This document shows, in pieces, positions 14,781 to 23,171 of a stretch of 26,667 bases of DNA. Location of the stretch: the NCBI GenBank assembly GCA_937124525.1, contig CAKZLA010000155.1, positions 1 to 26,667 of the forward strand. Reading direction: 5' to 3'. This DNA is from an uncultured Desulfobacterium sp. (GTDB lineage: Bacteria; Desulfobacterota; Desulfobacteria; Desulfobacterales; Desulfobacteraceae). The notes below the pieces were generated by a model that did not search any database, was not told the DNA's origin, and was given only the letters and a program-made list of their open reading frames with translations. The first letter of the stretch is position 1. Each line of letters begins with the position of its first letter. The translations under genes were made by a program, and so were the position numbers.

Positions 14781-15728
14781 TTTTAAGGCTTCTGTCAATG
14801 CAGGAATAACCTCAAAGATATCTCCGATGATGCCATAGTCAGATTTAGCAAATATGGGGGCATCTTTATCGGTGTTAATTCCCACAATGACTTTGGAAGT
14901 TTTCATTCCTGCAAAGTGCTGCACGGCTCCTGAGACACCACAGGCAAGATATAGTTTGGGACCCACGGTTTTTCCGGTTTGTCCCACCTGCATGGAGTGG
15001 GGGGCATAGCCCGCATCCACAGCGGCCCTGGAGGCACCCACGGCGGCACCCAAAAGGGCGGCGCACTCTTCGAGCATGCTAAAGTTCTCAGCAGACTTGA
15101 TGGCCCGGCCCCCGGTGAGTATTACGGGAGCTTCTGTCAGGTCAACCTTACCGCCGTCTCCCTTTTTTCTTTCGATGATCTTAACTTTTGCACCATCGGA
15201 AACCGTTGCAGAAAACGAGATCGCCTCGGCCTCGGCAGGGGCTTTTACGGCCTCTATGGCATTGGGTCTTACGGTGCAAAGCATGAGCTCTGCTTCCACT
15301 TTTATGGTGGCAAAGGTTTTGCCGGAAAAGTGGGATTTTACCGCAGAGTTTTCATTAACATCCACTGAGATGCAGTCGGATATCAGGGGCAGATCAAGGG
15401 TTGCGGCCATGCGGGCAAAAAGATCGCGCCCGGTGGTACTGGCAAGGCCCATGACAGCCTTTAGCTCATATTCCTTTGCCGCAGCAACAATGGCATCGGC
15501 CTGGAGTTCCGGGCTGGTGGCAAGATCCCCTGATGCAATGGAAATGGCAATGATTTTCTGAACGCCAAATGCGGAAAGTTCGGCTTTTGCGGCCTCGGCA
15601 TCACCATCCAGAAGAAGTGCATACACCTCATTATCTCCGGCCTTTCCCCGGGCAGCAGTGAGAACACCAAAGTTGGTTTCCTTGATTTTTCCTTCACCCG
15701 TTTCTATTAAAACACCTGTCCTGGTCAT
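14778..15728 (-). CDS. etfA: Electron transfer flavoprotein, alpha subunit
   Basis: Alpha subunit of the soluble FAD heterodimer that takes electrons from flavoprotein dehydrogenases and passes them to an ETF:quinone oxidoreductase or similar acceptor. 316 aa, normal length. The C-terminal FAD domain is clear: GGRAIKSAENFSMLEECAALL, GAAVGASRAAVDAGYAP, QVGQTGKTVGPKLYLACGVSG, AVQHFAGM and VGINTDKDAPIFAKSDYGIIGD. It lies 56 bp downstream of etfB and below the dimethylglycine-dehydrogenase-like gene, its likely electron donor. A second etfA begins upstream of the sigma-54 regulator at the right edge, so the genome carries at least two. Whether it is bifurcating was not determined. Confidence 0.95.
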   Translation of the reverse strand: MTRTGVLIETGEGKIKETNFGVLTAARGKAGDNEVYALLLDGDAEAAKAELSAFGVQKIIAISIASGDLATSPELQADAIVAAAKEYELKAVMGLASTTGRDLFARMAATLDLPLISDCISVDVNENSAVKSHFSGKTFATIKVEAELMLCTVRPNAIEAVKAPAEAEAISFSATVSDGAKVKIIERKKGDGGKVDLTEAPVILTGGRAIKSAENFSMLEECAALLGAAVGASRAAVDAGYAPHSMQVGQTGKTVGPKLYLACGVSGAVQHFAGMKTSKVIVGINTDKDAPIFAKSDYGIIGDIFEVIPALTEALK

Positions 15729-15784
15729 ATTTTTGTTCTCCCTATGAACATTTAAGCTTTATTGTGACAACGCTTCCTGGTTGT

Positions 15785-16555
15785 CTATATGATTTTTTCG
15801 TCTTCCCGCAGGACTTTGAGCAATTGGGTTACCTGCTCCTGGACAGAGCCTTCCAGCATTTTTGCACCGGATCTTTCGGGAACGGCTTCCAATTTTACAA
15901 GCTGGGAAGGGCCGGCATTTTCATCAATGCCAAGATCGGCAATGGCGATCTCCTGGATTTTTTTCTTTTTGGCCTTCATGATGTCTGGGAATTTGGGGTA
16001 CCGGGGTTCATTGAGCCCTTTGGTGGCACCGATGATGCCCGGAAGGGTCATTTCCAGCACTTCTCTTTCTCCCCCACCGACCTCTTTTTCCATGGTGGCT
16101 TTCCCGCCGTCAATGGTAAGTCTTGATACTTCATTGACCACAGGAAGCCCCATGGATGCGGCCAGGCGGTACTGGGTCTGGGAGCCTTCTGTGTCCACGG
16201 AGCCTTTTCCTGTAAATATGAGATCGGCGGCACCATCCTGGTCCATGGCCGCCTTGAGGGCCTTGGCCGTGAGGGAACTGTCCAGGAATTGTCCCTGGGT
16301 CTGCACGTGGATGGCCCTTAGGGCACCCATGGCCATGGCACTTCTAAGGGTGGCCGTGGCAGCCCCTTTACCCACGGTGACAACAACCACTTCACCGCCC
16401 TCTTTTTCCACCAGACTCACCGCCTCTTCCAGGCCGTATTCGTCGTAGGGGTTGACAATGAACTTGCATTCTGAATCTTCAAAGCCGTTATCCCCAACCA
16501 GCTTGATATTGGCTGCAGTATCGGGAACATGCTTAATGCATACAAAGATTTTCAT
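15785..16555 (-). CDS. etfB: Electron transfer flavoprotein, beta subunit
   Basis: Beta subunit of Etf, 256 aa, starting MKIFVCIKHVPDT at ATG 16555 with AGAGGAAA upstream; an in-frame start at 16639 would translate the hairpin region and is rejected. Family blocks: FIVNPYDEYGLEEAVSL, VVTVGKGAATATLRSAMAMGA, DLIFTGKGSVDTEGSQTQYRLA, and LPGIIGATKGLNEPRYPKFPDIM, the last being the beta-subunit signature region. It pairs with etfA, 56 bp downstream. Between it and the upstream dehydrogenase lie a hairpin with a T-run and a fold-back repeat, so its expression may be lower than that of the dehydrogenase or need another promoter. Confidence 0.95.
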   Translation of the reverse strand: MKIFVCIKHVPDTAANIKLVGDNGFEDSECKFIVNPYDEYGLEEAVSLVEKEGGEVVVVTVGKGAATATLRSAMAMGALRAIHVQTQGQFLDSSLTAKALKAAMDQDGAADLIFTGKGSVDTEGSQTQYRLAASMGLPVVNEVSRLTIDGGKATMEKEVGGGEREVLEMTLPGIIGATKGLNEPRYPKFPDIMKAKKKKIQEIAIADLGIDENAGPSQLVKLEAVPERSGAKMLEGSVQEQVTQLLKVLREDEKII

Positions 16556-16590
16556 AATTTCGTTTCCTCTGAATCTTAACGTTTGTACAT

Positions 16591-16644
16591 AAAAAAATGA
16601 ATGATGATGTCGGCATGAAGCGGTTCCGGCCATCATCATTCATT
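16591..16644 (-). terminator. Hairpin with T-run between the dehydrogenase gene and etfB
   Basis: Perfect 14-bp arms AATGAATGATGATG (16596-16609) and CATCATCATTCATT (16631-16644). On the - strand the stem is followed at once by a T-run (16597-16591), the layout of an intrinsic terminator. It is placed to reduce read-through from the dehydrogenase gene into etfB. Confidence 0.65.
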
Positions 16645-16653
16645 AACTTTTCT

Positions 16654-16759
16654 GGCATCCTTCATATGATCCTAAAAGTATTTTACCGTCTTTTGGGAGT
16701 CATTCCTGGGAAATGGGCTTATTGCTCCAACAAGTGCAAGGTGGAAGATGAAGGCTGCC
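16654..16759. repeat. ~105-bp fold-back repeat, copy A (MITE-like)
   Basis: 106 bp with terminal inverted repeats GGCATCCTTCAT (16654-16665) and ATGAAGGCTGCC (16748-16759), one mismatch. It matches copy B at 24928-25032 end to end, sharing CTTCATATG, AAAAGTA, TTTAC and AAATGGG at the same places. It sits between the dehydrogenase stop and the hairpin before etfB. No ORF is inside. It fits a miniature inverted-repeat element or REP-like family; a parent transposase is not in the window. Confidence 0.75.
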
Positions 16760-16783
16760 ACATCTTTATATTTTGTTGGTTAT

Positions 16784-19204
16784 TTAGGCCTTCATTTTTT
16801 CATTTTTGGGGTCATACAGGGGCATGGCAACCACTTCTGCGGCCCGCATTCTGCCCAGGATTTCAACTTCCAGTTTTGTGCCGGGAACGGCCAGTTCCGG
16901 GGCGATGTAACCCAGGGCAATACTCTTATCAACACGGTGACCATAACCACCGGCAGAGGTGATGCCCACCCGTTCTCCGTCTTTATAAATACCATTGTAT
17001 CCATAGGGATCAGAATCTGTGGCTTCCACAACCATGCAGGCCAGTTTCTGGGTGATGCCTGCCTCTTTGTTCTTGAGAAGAGCCGCTTTGCCAATGAACT
17101 CCTTATCCCATTTAACGGTCCAGCCCACATTGGTTTCAAAGGGATGGTGATGGCGATTCATCTCACATTTCCAGGCCAGATATCCTTTTTCCAGGCGCAT
17201 GGAGTCCATGGCATACATGCCAAACATTTTCAGGTCAAATTCTGCACCCGACGCCATGAGCTGGTTGTACAGTGTGATCTGCTGCTCCATGGGGTGGAAA
17301 ATCTCAAACCCAAGCTCTCCCACGTAGTTCATGCGGTTGACCCGGCATTTCACCCGGCCCACATAAATCTCTTTGGTGGTGCTGAACTTGAAGCTCTCAT
17401 TGGAAACGTCATCATAGCTGGCCTTGGCAAGGACCTCCCGGCTTTTGGGACCGGCAAGGACCAGGCAGCCCATCTTGTATGTAAGATCTTCCATGACAAC
17501 GGAACCGTCTTCTGGCAGATTCTGAACCATCCAGTGTTGATCATGTTTTTTACCAACACTTGCCGTGACACAAAAGTAATCATTTTTTGTGGTGCGGGAC
17601 ACCGTCATGTCAGTTTTAAACATACCGTCATGGTCAAGACAGGGACTTAAGGAAAGGCCTCCATCCTTTGTTGGAACCTTCTGGCAGGTGAGCTTGTTCA
17701 GCCATGCTTCGGCACCGGGTCCGGAAATACGGGTTTTGGCAAACCGGGTGAGATCAAGAAGCCCCACCTTTTCCATGACGTGTTTACACTCGGCTTTTAC
17801 ATTATCAAAGGAGTTGTTCCGACGCCAGGAGGGTGTTTCGTGATTATCTTCCCCTTCAGGGGCAAAGTAATTGGGACATTCCCATCCAAAGTAGTCACCA
17901 AAGGAGGCATTGGCCGATTTCTGGTATTCAAATATGGGGCTGGTGCGGTTGGGTCTGGCTGCATCCCGCCATTCATTGGGATAGATGATGGAATAGAGTC
18001 TGGGATAGGTGTCAGCAATTTTTTCATGGTTGTAGGCCCAGTTGGCATGGCTGCCATAGCGACGACTGTCCATGTCCCACAGGTCGATTTCAGGCTCTCC
18101 GTTCATGATCCATCCGGCAAGGAAATGTCCGATGCCACCGGCCTGGGTGATGCCAAAGCTGTAGCCACAGGCATGGTAGAAATTTTTCAGGGGGGCTGCA
18201 GGGCCCACCAGGGGATCTCCGTTGGGGGTGTAGGTGATGGGGCCGGCGGTGACGTGTTTAAAACCAGTATCACCCAGCACGGGGAAGCGATACATGCCAT
18301 GTTCGATGTTATCGGCAATATTGTCAATATCCGGGTTTATTTCCGTCTGGGCATAATCCCAGGGTACCCCTTTGGGCTTCCATTGCTGGCCAAATTTTTC
18401 GTACATTCCAAGGATCAGACTGTCCATCTCCTGGCGCAGATATATGGATCGATCGGGGTCACGCACCAAGGGAAGCATGGTGTCGCGCTCGTCCACGGCA
18501 TTTATCTTTTCATAGAGGATGTGGGTATGGGCAATGGCGATGGAGGGAATCTCCAGGCCCACCATTTTGGCAACTTCCGGGGCCCACAGACCTGCGGCAT
18601 TGATGACATGCTCACAGGTGATGTCTCCCTTGTCTGTTTTGACCAGCCATTCCCCCGAGGGCAGTTTATCAATGCCGGTTACCATGGTGTGAAGATTGAG
18701 CTCTGCCCCGTATTTTCTGGCACCCATGGCCAGGGCCTGGGTCAGACTGTTGGGGTCCACATCGCCATCATCCGGCCAGTAGAGGCCCCCCAGCAGTCCT
18801 TCGGTGTTCATCAAAGGATGCAGTTCTTTCATCTTGTCCGGGGTGACCCAATCCACATCCAGGCCCAGGCATTTGCTCATGGAATAAAAATATCCCAGTT
18901 CGTCCATGCGGTCTTTATTATCTGCCGTGCGGATGGAGCCTGTGGTGTGCCAGCCGGTGTTCTGGCCGGTCTCTTTTTCAAGTTGTTTGAAGATTTCAAT
19001 ACTCTTCATGTTGACCTGGGTACCGTAAAAGCTTGAATGAAAAAAGGAGACGTTTCCTGCGGCCATCCAGGTTGATCCAGAGGTGAGTTCATGTTTTTCC
19101 ACAAGAACCACATCATTGCCCCAGCCATATTTTGCCAGATGATAAGCAACACTTACACCAATGGCTCCACCGCCGATAACCACTGCCCTTGCATTTGTTT
19201 TCAT
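16784..19204 (-). CDS. Dimethylglycine/sarcosine dehydrogenase-like FAD oxidoreductase with GcvT domain
   Basis: Predicted to oxidise an N-methylated glycine (dimethylglycine, sarcosine or similar), handing the C1 unit to THF and electrons to EtfAB. 806 aa, like mitochondrial DMGDH/SARDH. Residues 8-16 VVIGGGAIG begin the FAD Rossmann fold, and the DAO domain runs to about 370 (INAAGLWAPEVAKMVGLEIP, GPITYTPNGDPLVGPA, CGYSFGITQAGGIG). A linking FAO_M region follows. The GcvT domain spans about 430-700 (VGLLDLTRFAKTRISGPGAEAWLN, VNRMNYVGELGFEIFHP, DSMRLEKGYLAW), then the GcvT C-terminal barrel. Residue 47 is Met in GSTWMAAG, where DMGDH and SARDH have the His that binds FAD covalently. The start has AGGAGAG. 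A candidate sigma-54 promoter and the GTAAA-N5-TTTAC operator lie upstream. The exact substrate is not known. Confidence 0.9.
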   Translation of the reverse strand: MKTNARAVVIGGGAIGVSVAYHLAKYGWGNDVVLVEKHELTSGSTWMAAGNVSFFHSSFYGTQVNMKSIEIFKQLEKETGQNTGWHTTGSIRTADNKDRMDELGYFYSMSKCLGLDVDWVTPDKMKELHPLMNTEGLLGGLYWPDDGDVDPNSLTQALAMGARKYGAELNLHTMVTGIDKLPSGEWLVKTDKGDITCEHVINAAGLWAPEVAKMVGLEIPSIAIAHTHILYEKINAVDERDTMLPLVRDPDRSIYLRQEMDSLILGMYEKFGQQWKPKGVPWDYAQTEINPDIDNIADNIEHGMYRFPVLGDTGFKHVTAGPITYTPNGDPLVGPAAPLKNFYHACGYSFGITQAGGIGHFLAGWIMNGEPEIDLWDMDSRRYGSHANWAYNHEKIADTYPRLYSIIYPNEWRDAARPNRTSPIFEYQKSANASFGDYFGWECPNYFAPEGEDNHETPSWRRNNSFDNVKAECKHVMEKVGLLDLTRFAKTRISGPGAEAWLNKLTCQKVPTKDGGLSLSPCLDHDGMFKTDMTVSRTTKNDYFCVTASVGKKHDQHWMVQNLPEDGSVVMEDLTYKMGCLVLAGPKSREVLAKASYDDVSNESFKFSTTKEIYVGRVKCRVNRMNYVGELGFEIFHPMEQQITLYNQLMASGAEFDLKMFGMYAMDSMRLEKGYLAWKCEMNRHHHPFETNVGWTVKWDKEFIGKAALLKNKEAGITQKLACMVVEATDSDPYGYNGIYKDGERVGITSAGGYGHRVDKSIALGYIAPELAVPGTKLEVEILGRMRAAEVVAMPLYDPKNEKMKA

Positions 19205-19250
19205 GTAAAAGCTCTCCTTTTTTGATTCAAGTTAGGACCCTTTTGTTTCC

Positions 19251-19294
19251 TTACTGCAAGGTTAAAGGTTTTTCTTGCAGTAAAGCTGTTTTAC
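19251..19294. promoter_or_regulatory. Operator GTAAA-N5-TTTAC plus inverted repeat upstream of the dehydrogenase gene
   Basis: GTAAAGCTGTTTTAC (19280-19294), preceded by TTGCA, matches the two operators upstream of livK (TTGCAGTAAA-N4-TTTTAC). A second, inverted copy of its left half gives perfect 10-bp arms TTACTGCAAG (19251-19260) and CTTGCAGTAA (19274-19283). The same regulator, most simply the sigma-54 activator at 25047, probably binds both loci. Here the site lies downstream of the predicted promoter, so it could act negatively or from the leader (inference). Confidence 0.6.
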
Positions 19295-19344
19295 GGCAAA
19301 AGGGTTATTTTTAAAGCTCGATATAATTGTATTAAATTTTTATA

Positions 19345-19360
19345 TGCAAATTGTAATCCA
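19345..19360 (-). promoter_or_regulatory. Candidate sigma-54 promoter of the dehydrogenase gene
   Basis: The - strand reads TGG-N8-TTTGCA: GG (19359-19358), exactly 10 bases, then GC (19347-19346), within TGGATTACAATTTGCA. It keeps the -24 GG, the -12 GC and the TTGCA box of sigma-54 promoters; CAC after TGG is not kept. It lies about 140 bp upstream of the start codon. Confidence 0.55.
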
Positions 19361-19429
19361 TTAGGTGATGTTCTTGTTGGTTTTTTGGGGTTAATTTTTA
19401 ACTTTTTAGATCAGAGTTAATGAATATGT

Positions 19430-19460
19430 AAAAAAAAGCCCGCAAATTTATAAGTTCGCC
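19430..19460 (-). terminator. Weak terminator-like sequence after livM
   Basis: On the - strand a short stem (GCGAA with TTTGC, one G-T pair) and GGGC precede T8 (19437-19430). The stem is weak but the T-run is strong, and it lies between livM and the dehydrogenase promoter, where the liv transcript should end. Confidence 0.35.
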
Positions 19461-19496
19461 ATATTTTAGATCCATCAACCTGAAAAGCTGCATTGA

Positions 19497-20519
19497 TTAT
19501 TTTTTATTTAACAATGCTCTTAAAATTTTATTTTTTGATTGCCTGACATGCACATCAAAAAAGTGAGAAAATCCGCCGGGATAATAAATCATCACCAGAA
19601 TGAGCATCAGGGCGTAGATCACAAGATTCAACCCTGGCAAATGGGACAGGGTGGAGCGAATTATTTCCATTAAAAAGATAAAGGGAAAGGCAATAACAGC
19701 CCCGCCCCATAGGCTTCCCCTCCCACCTATGTAGGCCACTGCCAGCACCTCAACGGTTTTGGTGGTGTGCATCACATCGGGGGTGAGAATGCCGTAATAG
19801 TGGGCGTAAAACCCCCCCAGAACCCCTGCAAGGGCGCAGGATAGGGTGAAATTAAAGACCCGGTAAAACACAGGATTTATGCCAGACGTTCTTGCCGCAT
19901 CCATGTTCTGCCCAATGGCTTTAAAGGCCAGTCCCACCTTGGAGTTAACCACCATTTTGCAGATAATATAGGTTAAAATTAACAGCACAATGATGAGATA
20001 ATAAAAGGGAACATTGGATTCTGTTTCAAACATTCTTGGGGTGCGAAGCCCCAGGGGACCCCTTGTGAGCCACACAAGTTTAGTGGCAAGCCCCATGAGG
20101 GCCAGGCCAAAGAACCAGGAGAGACATGCGGCAAAGATACCCCGAAGCCGCAAGGAGATCATGCCTATGATCAGCCCCAGGATGGCGGCATTGGCCCCGC
20201 CAATGAAGATACCTATCCAAGGAGATATGCCAAAATTAACAGCCAGCAGTGCCGAGGTGTATCCCCCAAAGCCTGCCACGGCAGCATAGCCAAAGTTAAC
20301 AATATTGATGTAGCCCGAGGTAAAATCAAACCCCACAGACAAGGTGGCAATAAAGGCGGCATAGATGAGCCATCGCAACAGGTATTCCTGGTTAAAGGGC
20401 GGTATGAAGGGCAGCGCCATCAACAGGAGAACACAGAGAATACCCGCCGGGTTGAATCCTATTTTTTCCAGCAGATTTACCGATGCAGGATTTGATTGAA
20501 CGGTGTTTGTTGTTTCCAT
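19497..20519 (-). CDS. livM: Branched-chain-amino-acid-type ABC transporter permease, LivM family
   Basis: One of two inner-membrane permeases of a Liv/HAAT-type importer, 340 aa with eight or more hydrophobic segments. The family block LSVGFDFTSGYINIVNFGYAAVAGFGGYTSA is followed later by VGLAFKAIGQNMDAARTSGIN, the cytoplasmic loop that meets the ATPases, and by CALAGVLGGFYAHYYG and VLAVAYIGGRGSLWGGAVIA. The start is ATG 20519 (GGAGAT six bases upstream); the adjacent GTG at 20522 is too close to that site. It ends the livKGFHM operon, followed by the dehydrogenase gene. The substrate class (branched-chain amino acid, amide or methylated amine) cannot be read from the permease. Confidence 0.93.
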   Translation of the reverse strand: METTNTVQSNPASVNLLEKIGFNPAGILCVLLLMALPFIPPFNQEYLLRWLIYAAFIATLSVGFDFTSGYINIVNFGYAAVAGFGGYTSALLAVNFGISPWIGIFIGGANAAILGLIIGMISLRLRGIFAACLSWFFGLALMGLATKLVWLTRGPLGLRTPRMFETESNVPFYYLIIVLLILTYIICKMVVNSKVGLAFKAIGQNMDAARTSGINPVFYRVFNFTLSCALAGVLGGFYAHYYGILTPDVMHTTKTVEVLAVAYIGGRGSLWGGAVIAFPFIFLMEIIRSTLSHLPGLNLVIYALMLILVMIYYPGGFSHFFDVHVRQSKNKILRALLNKK

Positions 20520-20528
20520 CACTATCTC

Positions 20529-21554
20529 CTATGTATCCAGAACGCCACGGACTTCAGAGCCGAATATTCCGCTGGGTTTAAAAATGAGAACGAGCATGAT
20601 CAAAATGGAGGGCACAACAAAATCCCACCCAGCCCCCACATATTCCACGGTGATGACTTTTAAAAGGGCCACCATAAAGGCACCGGCCACGGCCCCCAGG
20701 ATATTACCAAGACCCGATAAGATCACCACAAACCACGCCATGTAAAGGGGCTCAAGGCCCATGGTGGGATAGGAGGGATACATGAACAAAAGGCTGCCGC
20801 CGGCAACGCCGGCAAGGGCACAACTCAAGGAGATGGTTATCAACACAATGGTTTCGATGTTAATGCCCACAATCTGGGCTCCGGTGGCATCCTGGGACAC
20901 GGCCCGGATGGCCCTGCCCGTGCGGGTATATGTCATGAACGCCCAGAACAGAAAAACAATAAAGGCAGACAGACAAAACGAGATGACCCGGTCCCGGGAG
21001 ATAAACACATCGGCAAAGGACAGGGGCATCCCCCCCCAATATCGGACAATGCCCTTGAAATCGGCACCAAAGATGAGCTGATGAAGGTTCACCAGAAGGA
21101 CACTCAAGCCCACGGTGAGCAAAAAGGAGTTCATGACCCAGTTGTCTGCGGCCCGTTTTCTCAAAGGGCGGAAGACCAGAAATTCTGATATAATACCGGC
21201 AATGGCACCCACCACCATGGAGGCGAAAATGGCCACCATGGGACCCCAGATCACTAAAAAGGAGTCCGGGTGCAACGCGGTGTAATTGCTGATGGGGGTA
21301 AATACATAATAGGCAGATAAAGAGCCGATCATGAAAAATTCGCCATGGGCAAACATGGCGATATTCAACACCCCCAACATCAGGGTGAGACCTGTTGAAA
21401 CAAGGGCCAGCATGCCGCCTGTGATGATGGTATTAACAAGGACGTAGGGGCCGCTGTTAATGGTGGCAAAAAGGGCCAGCAAAAGGGAGCCCAGGATGGT
21501 GATGCCCTTGGCTGATTTCATCCAGGCAATGCTATCCTTAAGGTTGTCAGACAT
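20529..21554 (-). CDS. livH: Branched-chain-amino-acid-type ABC transporter permease, LivH family
   Basis: Second permease of the Liv-type importer, 341 aa, strongly hydrophobic with about eight membrane segments. LivH blocks: GGMLALVSTGLTLMLGVLNIAMFAHGEFFMIG near residues 45-77, LVFRPLRKRAADNWV, the cytoplasmic loop TGRAIRAVSQDATGAQIVGINIE, and GLEPLYMAWFVVILSGLGNILGAVAGA. The ATG at 21554 has GGAGAAA upstream. It lies 26 bp after livF and 9 bp before the livM start, so it is co-transcribed. An N-terminal ~30-residue extension before the first family block contains an additional hydrophobic stretch. No defect is seen. Confidence 0.94.
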   Translation of the reverse strand: MSDNLKDSIAWMKSAKGITILGSLLLALFATINSGPYVLVNTIITGGMLALVSTGLTLMLGVLNIAMFAHGEFFMIGSLSAYYVFTPISNYTALHPDSFLVIWGPMVAIFASMVVGAIAGIISEFLVFRPLRKRAADNWVMNSFLLTVGLSVLLVNLHQLIFGADFKGIVRYWGGMPLSFADVFISRDRVISFCLSAFIVFLFWAFMTYTRTGRAIRAVSQDATGAQIVGINIETIVLITISLSCALAGVAGGSLLFMYPSYPTMGLEPLYMAWFVVILSGLGNILGAVAGAFMVALLKVITVEYVGAGWDFVVPSILIMLVLIFKPSGIFGSEVRGVLDT

Positions 21555-21580
21555 ACAATTTCTCCAGACTTGGTTTGATG

Positions 21581-22288
21581 TTAAACGCCAAGGAACACCT
21601 TCTTTACATAGGCATCATTTAGAAGATCGGAACTTTTGCCTTCCAGGCCCACTTTTCCGTTTTCCAGAACATAGCCCCGGTCGGTGATGGACAAGGTGGT
21701 GGTAACATTCTGCTCCACCAGCATGATGGTCACCCCGGTTTTTCGAAGTACTTCCAGAGAGTCAAATACGCTGGCCGTCAACTGGGGAGCCAGTCCAAAG
21801 GAGGGCTCATCCACCAGCATCAGGGTGGGGTCGGACATCATGCCACGACCGATGGCCAGCATTTTTCGCTCACCACCGCTCATGGTACCTGCCAGTTGAT
21901 TTTTTCGTTCGGCCAGGCGGGGAAAGAGGTCAAATACAAATTTCAGACGCTCCTTTTGAACATTTTTATCCCGGATGATATAGGCCCCCATCAAGAGGTT
22001 CTCCTGCACCGACATATTTACAAAGAGGTTCATCTCTTCGGATACAAAGGCAATTCCTCTTTGGGTGATCTGGTAGGCGGGAAGTCCTGTGATATCTTCT
22101 CCGTTAAATGTGATTTTACCCGCCATGGGCGAAATCAAACCTGCAATGGTTTTCATGGTGGTACTTTTACCGGCACCGTTGGGTCCCACAATGCAGACAT
22201 ATTCGCCTTTGTCCACATTGAGATTGACCTTTCTCAGGATTTGCAGATATCCGTATCCGGCATCCAGTTCTTTTATTTCTAACAGCAT
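21581..22288 (-). CDS. livF: Liv-type ABC transporter ATP-binding protein, LivF family
   Basis: Cytoplasmic ATPase, 235 aa, one of the two that drive the Liv-type importer. Motifs: DAGYGYLQILRKVNLNVDKGE typical of LivF, Walker A GPNGAGKST, Q-loop region ending GIAFVSEEMNLFVNMSV (Ser-Glu-Glu where many proteins have PEGR), signature MSGGERKMLAIGRGM, Walker B LMLVDEPSFGLAP, and the H-loop position occupied by LVEQN, as usual for LivF. It lies between livG (54-bp gap) and livH in the operon. It pairs with LivG to form a heterodimer (family knowledge). Confidence 0.95.
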   Translation of the reverse strand: MLLEIKELDAGYGYLQILRKVNLNVDKGEYVCIVGPNGAGKSTTMKTIAGLISPMAGKITFNGEDITGLPAYQITQRGIAFVSEEMNLFVNMSVQENLLMGAYIIRDKNVQKERLKFVFDLFPRLAERKNQLAGTMSGGERKMLAIGRGMMSDPTLMLVDEPSFGLAPQLTASVFDSLEVLRKTGVTIMLVEQNVTTTLSITDRGYVLENGKVGLEGKSSDLLNDAYVKKVFLGV

Positions 22289-22342
22289 GGCATCTCCATT
22301 GATTTGGGATTCTTCTGCGGATTATTTAAATTTTGGCTGCCA

Positions 22343-23065
22343 TCAGTGGGCACTGCCCAGATAGGCCTTGGTCACCCGGGGATCGTTGGCCACCTCCTGG
22401 GTGGGACCTTCTGCGATTTTGGTGCCGAACTGGATGCACAAAAGGCGATTGCACACCGCCATTATCAGCTGCATGATATGTTCGATCATGAGGATGGAGA
22501 TGCCCTTTTGGCTGATTTTTTCAATGATGCGCATGATGTCGGTGAGTTCCCCTTCACTGAGGCCCGACGCCAGTTCGTCCATGAACAACAATTTCGGATG
22601 GCTGGCCAGGGCCCGGGCCAGGTCCAGGCGTTTGAGCTGCACCGTGTTGAGCTGCTCTGAGAGCACATCTTCGGCCATGGGGAACTCCACAAAATCCAGC
22701 ATTTCCCGGCTGTGTTGCATGGGGTCTTTCACCACACCGGGGGCATTGCCGAAAATGCTGGCAGTCATGACGCTTTCAATGGCGGTCATTTTGGGAAAGG
22801 GGCTGGGAATTTGAAAGGTGCGGGACAGGCCTTTTTTGCACATTTTCTCCGGGGTGAGCCCGGTGGTCTCCTCACCAAAAAAGTTCACCTTACCCGATGT
22901 GGGGGGATTGAGCCCTGATATGGCGTTGACAAAGGTGGTCTTACCGGCACCGTTGGGACCGATAAGCCCCACAATATCACCTTGATTTATGGTCATGGAG
23001 ACGGAATTTACAGCGGTAAGACCTCCAAATTGTTTGGTCAGATTATGGGTTTCCAGTACGATCAT
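22343..23065 (-). CDS. livG: Liv-type ABC transporter ATP-binding protein, LivG family
   Basis: Partner ATPase of LivF, 240 aa. Walker A GPNGAGKTTFVNAISG, the LivG-type stretch ITGLTPEKMCKKGLSRTFQIPSP (here beginning TTGL), and the C-terminal EHIMQLIMAVCNRLLCIQFGTKIAEG followed by VTKAYLG identify LivG. The signature is divergent (LNTVQLKRLDLARAL instead of LSGGQ) and Walker B ends MDEL rather than DEP; related LivG subgroups show similar drift, so activity is still expected together with LivF. The start ATG has AAGGA about 14 bases upstream. It is separated from livK by a perfect 10-bp hairpin. Confidence 0.94.
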   Translation of the reverse strand: MIVLETHNLTKQFGGLTAVNSVSMTINQGDIVGLIGPNGAGKTTFVNAISGLNPPTSGKVNFFGEETTGLTPEKMCKKGLSRTFQIPSPFPKMTAIESVMTASIFGNAPGVVKDPMQHSREMLDFVEFPMAEDVLSEQLNTVQLKRLDLARALASHPKLLFMDELASGLSEGELTDIMRIIEKISQKGISILMIEHIMQLIMAVCNRLLCIQFGTKIAEGPTQEVANDPRVTKAYLGSAH

Positions 23066-23122
23066 GATAGGTACATTTTCCTTAAATGGTTGCCGGTATA
23101 AAATATTAAAGCGATGTTTTCA

Positions 23123-23145
23123 GGGTTCCGGCCGGGCCGGAACCC
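23123..23145 (-). other. GC-rich intercistronic hairpin between livK and livG
   Basis: Perfect 10-bp arms GGGTTCCGGC (23123-23132) and GCCGGAACCC (23136-23145) with a 3-base loop. T7 follows on the + strand, but in the direction of transcription (-) no T-run follows, so it is more likely an mRNA 3'-end stabiliser that raises livK over the downstream genes than a full terminator. Confidence 0.6.
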
Positions 23146-23171
23146 CTTTTTTTAACACTCGTTTTCCGGTA

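Noticed and set aside
17780..19036. Long + strand ORF (418 codons) opposite the dehydrogenase gene
   Set aside because: It is a shadow of the well-supported - strand gene: no ribosome site, and its codons mirror conserved DAO-domain residues.
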